5,016 nt of DNA, taken from positions 1 to 5,016 of the forward strand of contig CACZSP010000025.1 of NCBI GenBank assembly GCA_902783905.1, written 5' to 3'. This DNA is from an uncultured Ruminococcus sp. (GTDB lineage Bacteria; Bacillota; Clostridia; Oscillospirales; CAG-272). This document shows positions 1 through 5,016 of this stretch, one piece after another (position 1 is the stretch's first letter; the number at the start of each line of letters is the position of its first letter). Below the pieces are notes generated by a model. That model was not told the origin of the DNA and ran no database searches. It saw only the letters and a list, made by a program, of their open reading frames with translations. The translations under genes and the position numbers were made by a program.

Positions 1-1
1 A

Positions 2-1213
2 GAGGATCCGCTCCTCGTTGCCAACGCCGTCAAGTACGCCTATAACGGCTCCAACTTCCCCGGATACGGCTACAAGGATGCCACTATGAGATCCTTCGCG
101 ACCTTCGTTCCCGCTCTTGACGATCAGGGCTTTGCCGACGTGGTCGTCGAGCTCGACGGCTGGACCTGGACCTACTACGAGAGAGGACAGTCGGGCGAAT
201 ACGAAGCCATCCAGACGGTCGACAACGTCGAACTTATGAGAATGTTTAACGGAACGGAAGACCTCACCGTCATTGACGATCTCGCGTTTATGATCTACAC
301 GTACAACGTCAACGTCGAAATGACCGTCAAGAACGCCGTTCTGTACAAGGGCAACCTTCTTGCCGACGGCATCGGAATCCCCGAGGAAAAGCCGGAAGAA
401 CCTCCCGTACATCAGCACAATCTCGTTAAGACCGAAGCCGTTGCCGCGACCTGCGAAGCGGGCGGAAACAAGGAATACTACACCTGCTCCGATTGCGGAA
501 ACGTATACTCCAACGAAGCCGGAACCGTCTTAACGACTGTCGAAGCCTGCGCGATCGCGCCCCTCGGACACAAGTGGGGCGCATGGGACGAAACCAAGAT
601 CCCGACCGAAACCGCCGAAGGCGAAATGAAGCGCATCTGCGGTAACGACGAGACGCACGTTCAGACGATCATTCTCTCCAAGCTCACCGTTTCCGACAAG
701 CCGGTCGTCAGCGACGCGCTTGCCGCGAACGACGCGACAAAGACTCCCGAGCTTATCGAGTCCGGACTCAAAGCCGGTGCCGCAGCTCAGGAAGGATTCA
801 AGGACGGAGAAGTCAAAGTCGTCGAGGTCGATCTCAAGGTAAGTCTGGACGGAGGAACGACCTTCGTTCCCGCTACCAACGACATCATCCCATCCTCCGG
901 AATCGTCATAACCCTTCCGTATCCCGAAGGATCCGACAAGGACAGGGACGACTTCCTGGTAGCTCACATGCTTGCCGCGGCGACCGCCGAGCATCCCGCC
1001 GGATACATCGAGTACCTCAAGCCCGAAAAGACGGCCGAAGGACTCAAGGTCACCGTTTACAGCGTATCGCCCTTCGCGGTTATATGGACCATCAACGAAC
1101 AGCAGCAGACCACTCCGGTAACCGGTGACGGCACCGTCTGGTTCGCTCTGCTTGCCGTTATCTCCCTCGGCGGAGCCGTGATCGGCGTCCGCAAGGCTGG
1201 CAAAAAGGACTGA
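2..1213 (+). CDS. Secreted cell-surface protein with zinc-ribbon-like modules and C-terminal TGD sorting signal (5' partial)
   Basis: The frame is open from base 2, so the N-terminus and any signal peptide lie upstream; 403 residues are visible, ending at TGA 1211-1213. Residues about 30-116 are beta-rich and aromatic (ELDGWTWTYYERG) and look like the end of a carbohydrate-binding or other jelly-roll domain; I cannot name the family. A Glu/Pro linker (EEKPEEPP) follows. Residues about 138-190 form a module with HQHNL, a Cys, then CSDCG and GHKWG, a type common in surface proteins of gut Clostridia. A second copy (about 190-225) has lost most of its cysteines. Beta-rich sequence follows. The end is PVTGD (about 372-376), a hydrophobic helix (WFALLAVISLGGAVIGV) and a basic tail (RKAGKKD). 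This layout is that of a sortase sorting signal with a non-LPXTG motif. It is probably anchored outside the cell; ligand unknown. The internal ATG at 86 is not the real start. Confidence 0.85.
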   Translation, partial: EDPLLVANAVKYAYNGSNFPGYGYKDATMRSFATFVPALDDQGFADVVVELDGWTWTYYERGQSGEYEAIQTVDNVELMRMFNGTEDLTVIDDLAFMIYTYNVNVEMTVKNAVLYKGNLLADGIGIPEEKPEEPPVHQHNLVKTEAVAATCEAGGNKEYYTCSDCGNVYSNEAGTVLTTVEACAIAPLGHKWGAWDETKIPTETAEGEMKRICGNDETHVQTIILSKLTVSDKPVVSDALAANDATKTPELIESGLKAGAAAQEGFKDGEVKVVEVDLKVSLDGGTTFVPATNDIIPSSGIVITLPYPEGSDKDRDDFLVAHMLAAATAEHPAGYIEYLKPEKTAEGLKVTVYSVSPFAVIWTINEQQQTTPVTGDGTVWFALLAVISLGGAVIGVRKAGKKD

Positions 1214-1240
1214 GCCGACTGATACGCAAATCAATGCGTG

Positions 1241-1300
1241 AATAAAACGTCCCGCGCCCGGCGGACCGCGAAAGCGGACCGCCGGGCGCGGGATTTTATG
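1241..1300. terminator. Bidirectional intrinsic terminator between converging genes
   Basis: A 19-bp GC-rich stem pairs 1251-1269 with 1274-1292, closed by a GAAA tetraloop at 1270-1273 and broken by one A-A mismatch. It is flanked by AATAAAA on the left and ATTTTAT on the right, which can extend the pairing past a 2-nt bulge. Read on the plus strand, the T-rich tract follows the stem and ends the surface-protein transcript (stop at 1213). Read on the minus strand, ACGTTTTATT follows the stem and ends the asnA-to-radical-SAM operon (stop at 1310). The T tracts are short (4 T plus interruptions), so strength relies on the stem. Confidence 0.88.
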
Positions 1301-1309
1301 AAAAGGTTT

Positions 1310-1972
1310 TCACCTGTTTTCTTTTGTACGGGTCTGCGTTTTGTATCTGAACCTGTCGAACCGCGTGACGCCGATTCCACGGAGGATCCTCTCCGAATTA
1401 TCTCTGTCTTCGTCGGAGTTATAGCCGGGGATCAGCGGCAGGCGTACTGTGATCCGGTCGCTCCCGGCCGCGGACAGAAGCGTTTCGATATTCGAAAGGA
1501 CCTTCCGCACGTCGCCGCCGGTATATCTATTATATATATCGGAAGACAAATCCTTCACGTCGACGAAAAAATGGTCGACGCAACCTGCGGCGGTCCTCAC
1601 GCATTCCTCAGGCACGTAAAGAGAAGTTTCCGCGTAGATCCTCCATTCGGACGGAACCGTTTCACGAAACCGCCTGATGAATCCGGCGTGCAGAAGCGGC
1701 TCCCCGCCTCCGAAGGTCACGCCTCCGTTCGTGGCTCTGAAATACAGATCGTCGCGCTTTACAAGATCGTACAGTTCGACGGGTGTGACGAAAGTCACCT
1801 TTTCCCCGGCTTCACGGCACTCCGGGTTTATGCAGTACCTGCACGCCAGCGGGCAGCCGTGCGCTCCGACGAGCGTCGTGACGCCCCAGCCGTCGGTCGC
1901 CATCCGCAACCGGTCGAAGCGCCACAGCGGAAACAGAAGATCGTTCTTTTCCGCCATCGGGACTGTATTCAC
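1310..1972 (-). CDS. Radical SAM protein, short glycyl-radical-enzyme-activase-like
   Basis: The protein has 220 residues from a GTG start whose GTGA overlaps the stop of the upstream gene. GCPLACRYC (C40, C44, C47) is the CX3CX2C motif that holds the SAM-binding [4Fe-4S] cluster. GGVTFGGGEPLL (83-94) is the glycine-rich SAM-contacting motif. DVK (138-140) and VRLPLIPGYN (176-185) match conserved strands of pyruvate formate-lyase activase (PflA). It is shorter than PflA (about 246 residues): the chain stops just after the RFDRFRY strand and lacks the PflA C-terminal extension. It also lacks the two-cluster ferredoxin insert of many other activases. Radical SAM chemistry is well supported; the substrate is not. 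No glycyl-radical enzyme is in the window, and the adjacent coupled gene encodes a Cys-motif protein that is a possible partner. An ATG at 1957 (residue 6) is an alternative start; neither start has a good ribosome-binding site. Confidence 0.88.
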   Translation of the reverse strand: MNTVPMAEKNDLLFPLWRFDRLRMATDGWGVTTLVGAHGCPLACRYCINPECREAGEKVTFVTPVELYDLVKRDDLYFRATNGGVTFGGGEPLLHAGFIRRFRETVPSEWRIYAETSLYVPEECVRTAAGCVDHFFVDVKDLSSDIYNRYTGGDVRKVLSNIETLLSAAGSDRITVRLPLIPGYNSDEDRDNSERILRGIGVTRFDRFRYKTQTRTKENR

Positions 1973-2517
1973 TCTTTTGCGGGATCGTCCTCCCCGACCG
2001 GGCCGGTTACGATCTCGGCGTCGGGAGGAAGAAGGATACCCGCGGTGGGCAATATCTCGTCGGGGGATTCGACCGTCGGTTTGTCGGGCTCCGGGATCTC
2101 TCCGGGAAGATCCACGTCCCCGTCTTCATCGGTTCCCGGGTTATTCTCTCCCGCAGAGGCGGTGTCCGCATCGGTGTCTTCGTCGGTAATGACCAGCGCG
2201 GGAAGAGTGCTCCCCCCGCCGTAAGAAGGAGCGACAAGATCTCCGTCGATCATCGTCGTTCCGGGAACCGAGCATCCGCTGACGCTGAGGGCGATCCCCG
2301 CGGCGACGCCGGCCACGGCGATGCGCTTGCCGAGCTTTTTGCGTTCTTCGAGCTTGCGCTCCAGCTCGCGGACCTCGGCTTCGCATTTGGGGCAGGTCCC
2401 GGCGCAATCCCCTTTGTGAGGGCATTCCTCGACGATCCATTCGATATCGTTCGATTCGGCTATCTGTGCGCGGATCTGCTTCAGAATCCGGCATTTTTCC
2501 TTTCCGTGGTATTTCAT
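1969..2517 (-). CDS. Uncharacterised Cys-motif protein with lipobox-like membrane segment and acidic tail
   Basis: The protein has 182 residues and I cannot assign a function. Residues 1-31 are a charged helical region with one Cys (C9). C32, C38, C42 and C45 form CX5CX3CX2C (CPHKGDCAGTCPKC), which could bind zinc or an Fe-S cluster. Residues 46-65 are a charged helix, probably a short coiled coil (VRELERKLEERKKLGKR). Residues 66-81 are a hydrophobic segment ending in VSGC, which fits the lipobox pattern with C82 as the lipidated residue. Residues 83-182 are low-complexity, rich in Asp, Glu, Pro and Gly, and probably disordered outside the membrane. So a 65-residue cytoplasmic domain precedes what looks like a lipoprotein signal. 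No ATG, GTG or TTG codon before the hydrophobic segment would give an ordinary signal peptide. The ATG at 2517 is chosen for its AGGAG 7 nt upstream; an in-frame TTG at 2523 is too close to that site. It starts 2 nt after the kinase stop and overlaps the radical SAM gene by 4 nt. Confidence 0.8.
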   Translation of the reverse strand: MKYHGKEKCRILKQIRAQIAESNDIEWIVEECPHKGDCAGTCPKCEAEVRELERKLEERKKLGKRIAVAGVAAGIALSVSGCSVPGTTMIDGDLVAPSYGGGSTLPALVITDEDTDADTASAGENNPGTDEDGDVDLPGEIPEPDKPTVESPDEILPTAGILLPPDAEIVTGPVGEDDPAKE

Positions 2518-2519
2518 CT

Positions 2520-3464
2520 TCAATCTCCTGTTTGTTTCCGGAGAGAGGCCGCAAACGTCTCTCTGAACTTTTCATCCGCCGCGACGCCGGCGCTGTAAAG
2601 CGCTTCGACGGCGCAGCCGTATACCGGCGGCATGCCCGATTCGGCAAAAGTCGTATCTGCGGGTGATTTTTTCTTTACCGCTTCGGCGTATTCGGGGTAG
2701 TTTGAGAAAACACCGCCGTTGAGCACAACTGTCAACGGCTTCCCTTCCCTGCGCCGCGCGGTCGAAACCAATTCGGCAAGATCCGACGAGCAGCTGTCGA
2801 ATATCTTTTCGGCAGCGGCGTCTCCGCGGCGCCTCGCCTCGAAAACGCATCCGGCAAACGACGCGACGTAAGGCCGTCCGAGCGCGTACATCCTGTCGTA
2901 CTCCTCGAAGACACGCCTTCCGGTCTTTTTTTCGATTATTCCGGTCAGCAGAGTCCCGCCGTCACGACCGTCGAAGGCGCGCAGGGCGGCGCGAAAGGCA
3001 AGTCTGCCGAGCACGAATCCGCTTCCGCAGCTGTCTATGAAATGTCCCCAGCCGCCGACGCGGTAGAAGGACTCTCCGTGTCTGACGTAAAGGGACGAAC
3101 CCGTCCCGCATATCATCGACGCTCCGTCGGCGTGGCCGAGGACCGACGAGATCAGGCAGAGTCCGTCGGGCTCGACCCGAAGCATTCCGGTCCCGGGGAC
3201 GGTTTTAAGATGATCGTAAACCGCCGGCGAGTAGTGCTCCACCGTCGCCACCGAACAGTAGGTCGCCGCGACGGCGCCGGGAGCGTCGGAAATGATATCC
3301 GACAGGGTCTTCTTATAATGCGACAGGCATTCGTCAAACGGCGCGTCAACAGGGGTAATGCCCTTCGTGCGCCGCTCCGAAAAAATCCTGCCCGAGCGGT
3401 CGAATATGACCGCCTCGGATTTCGTTCCGCCTATATCGACGGCGCAGAAAAACTTTCCGGTCAA
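2520..3464 (-). CDS. BadF/BadG/BcrA/BcrD-type sugar kinase, N-acetylglucosamine-kinase-like
   Basis: This is a 314-residue ATPase of the actin/Hsp70/hexokinase fold, usual length for bacterial and animal GlcNAc-kinase-like proteins. The N-terminal phosphate-1 loop is AVDIGGTKSEAVIFD (8-22). The second phosphate motif is MICGTGSSLYVRHG (117-130), followed by the family signature GGWGHFIDSCGSGFVLGR (137-154) and the adenosine-site motif VVLNGGVF (246-253). The likely role is ATP-dependent phosphorylation of an amino sugar or related sugar in the cytoplasm; the substrate is inferred from the family only. The position usually occupied by Asn-Asp in relatives reads Pro-Asp here (99-100). The [4Fe-4S] cysteines of 2-hydroxyacyl-CoA dehydratase activators, another branch of the superfamily, are not evident. 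The start is TTG at 3464, whose TTGA overlaps the asnA stop; the frame runs further up into asnA (ATG at 3566) but the extra residues do not resemble the family. It lies in an operon with asnA upstream and the Cys-motif gene 2 nt downstream. Confidence 0.87.
   Translation of the reverse strand: MTGKFFCAVDIGGTKSEAVIFDRSGRIFSERRTKGITPVDAPFDECLSHYKKTLSDIISDAPGAVAATYCSVATVEHYSPAVYDHLKTVPGTGMLRVEPDGLCLISSVLGHADGASMICGTGSSLYVRHGESFYRVGGWGHFIDSCGSGFVLGRLAFRAALRAFDGRDGGTLLTGIIEKKTGRRVFEEYDRMYALGRPYVASFAGCVFEARRRGDAAAEKIFDSCSSDLAELVSTARRREGKPLTVVLNGGVFSNYPEYAEAVKKKSPADTTFAESGMPPVYGCAVEALYSAGVAADEKFRETFAASLRKQTGD
2525..2529 (-). promoter_or_regulatory. Ribosome-binding site of the Cys-motif protein gene
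   Basis: AGGAG on the minus strand lies 7 nt before the ATG at 2517 and only 1 nt before an alternative TTG at 2523. The spacing decides for the ATG. The site lies inside the last codons of the kinase gene, which supports translational coupling. Confidence 0.75.
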
Positions 3465-4468
3465 AGCAGGAACACGCCCTTTTCCTCGCAAAGGCGCCGT
3501 ACGTCCTCCGGCCAGCAGGACGCCTGTACTTCCCCGATGTGCGCCTTCCGCAGGAAAAACATGCACATGCGGGACTGTCCGATTCCTCCGCCGACCGTAT
3601 ATGGCAGCTTCCCTTCCAGCAGCGCTTTATGAAACGGCAGTTCCGCTCTTTCGGGGCATCCGGCGATTTTCAGCTGACGAAGGAGCGCGTCTTCATCGAC
3701 GCGTATACCCATGCTGGACAGCTCGAGAGGCATGTCGAGTATCGGATAGTATACTATCAGGTCTCCGTTCAGCGACCAGTCGTCGTAGTCGGGAGCCCGT
3801 CCGTCGTGCGGCGTGCCCGAGCGGAGCTTCGCCCCTATCTGTTCGATAAAGACCGCTCCGTATTTCTTCGACGCCTCGTATTCCCTTTCCTTCGGCGAAA
3901 TGCCCGGATATTCGTCCTCAAGCTCCTGGCTGCGGACGAAGGTGATGCTCTCGGGCAGCAGATGACCTATGAAATTGTAGTCGTCGGCAATATAGTTTTC
4001 CGTCTGACGAAGCGCGTCGTAAATATAGTTGACCGTACGGTGCAGATAGTCGCGTGTGCGGTCCTCTTTATTTATTATTTTTTCCCAGTCCCACTGGTCG
4101 ACGAAAACCGAATGGACGTTGTCGGTGTCCTCGTCCCGCCGGATCGCGTTCATATCGGTGTAAAGTCCCTCTCCGACGGCAAAGCGGTATCTTCCGAGCG
4201 CCATTCTCTTCCACTTCGCGAGAGACTGGACTATCTCAAAGTAACTGCCCGGAACGCACTTCATATCGAAACCGACCGGCCGCTCCCAGCCGTTCAGATT
4301 GTCGTTGAGACCGCTCTCTCTGTCGACGAACAGAGGCGCCGAAACGCGGCGCAGGTTTAGCTGATTGGCAAGATCGGTCTGAAAGAATTCCTTTATCTTT
4401 TTGATTGCTATCTGGGTCTGACGGGCGGTGAGGGTCGACCGGTAGCCGTCGGGAATGATCGTTTTCAT
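3461..4468 (-). CDS. asnA: Aspartate--ammonia ligase (asparagine synthetase A)
   Basis: AsnA makes asparagine from aspartate, ammonia and ATP (releasing AMP and pyrophosphate) in the cytoplasm. It has a class II aminoacyl-tRNA-synthetase-like fold. The 335-residue protein matches the family over its whole length (E. coli AsnA is 330 residues). Visible conserved blocks in order are QSLAKWKR (81-88), GEGLYTDM (99-106), HSVFVDQWDWE (119-129), a QEL segment (181-183), RAPDYDDW (224-231), ELSSMGIRV (249-257) and GGGIGQSR (293-300). The ATG at 4468 is preceded by GGAG with 6-nt spacing. It is the first gene of a compact minus-strand operon and overlaps the kinase start by 4 nt. Its start lies only 27 nt beyond the stem of the hpf terminator, leaving no room for a promoter of its own after the hairpin. 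Transcription must start within or before the 3' end of hpf, or come from read-through. Confidence 0.97.
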   Translation of the reverse strand: MKTIIPDGYRSTLTARQTQIAIKKIKEFFQTDLANQLNLRRVSAPLFVDRESGLNDNLNGWERPVGFDMKCVPGSYFEIVQSLAKWKRMALGRYRFAVGEGLYTDMNAIRRDEDTDNVHSVFVDQWDWEKIINKEDRTRDYLHRTVNYIYDALRQTENYIADDYNFIGHLLPESITFVRSQELEDEYPGISPKEREYEASKKYGAVFIEQIGAKLRSGTPHDGRAPDYDDWSLNGDLIVYYPILDMPLELSSMGIRVDEDALLRQLKIAGCPERAELPFHKALLEGKLPYTVGGGIGQSRMCMFFLRKAHIGEVQASCWPEDVRRLCEEKGVFLL

Positions 4469-4474
4469 ATTATA

Positions 4475-4478
4475 CTCC
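4475..4478 (-). promoter_or_regulatory. Ribosome-binding site of asnA
   Basis: GGAG on the minus strand is 6 nt before the asnA ATG at 4468. The spacer between them happens to read TATAAT. Confidence 0.7.
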
Positions 4479-4484
4479 GAGCAG

Positions 4485-4522
4485 AAAATAAAATCGGGGC
4501 TGTCCGGAAACCGGACAGCCCC
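4485..4522 (-). terminator. Intrinsic terminator (or attenuator) between hpf and asnA
   Basis: A perfect 12-bp stem (4511-4522 with 4496-4507, GGGGCTGTCCGG and its complement) with a 3-nt loop begins 10 nt after the hpf stop. On the minus strand it is followed by GATTTTATTTT, a U-rich tract. There is no T tract on the plus-strand side, so it acts in the minus direction only. Because asnA begins so close behind it, it may also limit read-through from hpf into the asnA operon. Confidence 0.88.
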
Positions 4523-4532
4523 CGGAAAGTAT

Positions 4533-5015
4533 TCAGTCTTTATCGGGAATTATGAGACCGTAGTCTCCGTCTTTCCTTGAATAGACCACGCAGACGAGTC
4601 CGTTCTCGGCGTCCTCGAACATATAGAAGCTGTGACCGAGGAGGTTCATCTGGAGGATCGCTTCCTCGACCGTCATCGGAGTGAGCTTGAAGCTCTTCGT
4701 TCTGACGATCTTTTCGCTGGGCTCGGACAGTTCGTCCTCTGCGCGCGATAATTCGAAAGCGTTTTTCCCGAGTCTCTTCTCAAGTCTCGTCTTGTTCTTC
4801 CTGATCTGCCTGTCGATGGTATCGACGGCCTTGTCGAGGGCGTTGCGGAAGGTTTCGTCACTTGTCTCGCACCTGAAGATGGTGTTTGAAGCCATTATCG
4901 TGATCTCGATGTTCTCGCGGTTGCGTTTGCGGCTGAAGGTCAGCTTCGCGGACTCTTCCTTGGAAAAGTACCGGTCCAGCTTGGCGAGCTTCTTTTCCGC
5001 CAGAACTTTCAGGTC
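4533..5015 (-). CDS. hpf: Ribosome hibernation promoting factor, long form (5' partial)
   Basis: The visible 160 residues lack only the first few dozen of the protein, which lie beyond the window edge; the stop is TGA at 4535-4533. Residues 1-75 are the ribosome-binding S30AE domain: AEKKLAKLDRYF helix, the strand block ENIEITI, and a second helix ending in DTIDRQIRKNKTRLEKR. A linker rich in Glu and Ser follows (about 83-101). Residues about 102-157 are the C-terminal dimerisation domain of long HPF, with the conserved KIVRTKSFKLTPMTVEEAI, LQMNLLGHSF and VVYSRKDGDYGLI blocks. Long HPF binds the decoding region of the 30S subunit and pairs two 70S ribosomes into inactive 100S dimers under stress or in stationary phase. 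The gene ends with its own terminator, so it appears to be a separate unit from asnA. An ATG at 4895 is internal, since the family sequence continues upstream of it. Confidence 0.96.
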   Translation of the reverse strand, partial: DLKVLAEKKLAKLDRYFSKEESAKLTFSRKRNRENIEITIMASNTIFRCETSDETFRNALDKAVDTIDRQIRKNKTRLEKRLGKNAFELSRAEDELSEPSEKIVRTKSFKLTPMTVEEAILQMNLLGHSFYMFEDAENGLVCVVYSRKDGDYGLIIPDKD

Positions 5016-5016
5016 A

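Noticed and set aside
530..1234. A 234-codon open frame on the minus strand
   Set aside because: It is antisense to the surface protein and begins within the intergenic region without a plausible start context; it has no recognisable motif.
1523..1545. AT-rich run (TATATCTATTATATATAT) in otherwise GC-rich DNA
   Set aside because: It lies within the radical SAM gene and encodes an ordinary stretch (SSDIYNRYTG) in frame, so it is explained by the coding sequence.
1969..2160. Acidic, Pro-rich tail of the Cys-motif protein as a repeat array
   Set aside because: The stretch is low in complexity, but I found no regular repeat unit at the DNA or protein level.
1238..2224. A 328-codon open frame on the plus strand
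   Set aside because: It begins inside the terminator hairpin and runs antisense to the radical SAM and Cys-motif genes. Its translation is Arg/Pro/Ser-rich with no recognisable domain, as expected for a shadow frame in high-GC DNA.
3539..4360. A 273-codon open frame on the plus strand
   Set aside because: It lies wholly antisense to asnA, whose identity is certain, and shows no family motif or ribosome-binding site.
4469..4474. Perfect TATAAT on the minus strand directly before the asnA ATG
   Set aside because: No -35-like hexamer lies 16-18 bp upstream, and transcription would begin inside the coding sequence. The GGAG before it fits better as the ribosome-binding site, with TATAAT as the spacer.

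Overview
The window looks like chromosomal DNA from an anaerobic, moderately high-GC member of Bacillota class Clostridia, plausibly an uncultured gut lineage near Oscillospirales or Christensenellales. This placement is inferred. It rests on a surface protein with clostridial-type 'H..L...C...C..CG' modules and a TGD-type C-terminal sorting signal, an oxygen-sensitive type of radical SAM activase, a long-form HPF, and an AsnA-type asparagine synthetase. The window is almost fully coding, with no gap over 300 bases and no RNA gene, mobile element or CRISPR array that I can see.

Layout. Positions 2-1213 (+) hold the 3' part of a secreted, probably wall-anchored surface protein. A strong hairpin at 1241-1300 separates it from a converging minus-strand gene set and can terminate both directions. 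Everything else is on the minus strand. Read in the direction of transcription it is: hpf (5015-4533, 5' end outside the window), an intrinsic terminator (4522-4485), asnA (4468-3461), a BadF/GlcNAc-kinase-like sugar kinase (3464-2520), a short cysteine-motif protein with a membrane/lipobox segment and an acidic tail (2517-1969), and a short radical SAM activase-like enzyme (1972-1310).

The last four genes overlap by 4 nt (TTGA and GTGA) or lie 2 nt apart, so they are very likely one translationally coupled operon. asnA makes asparagine from aspartate and ammonia. The kinase probably phosphorylates an amino sugar. The last two genes form a candidate uncharacterised pair: a radical SAM enzyme with no glycyl-radical enzyme nearby, and a small protein carrying CX5CX3CX2C in front of a lipoprotein-like membrane segment. 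That pair is the most interesting part of the window. Its function cannot be read from the sequence.
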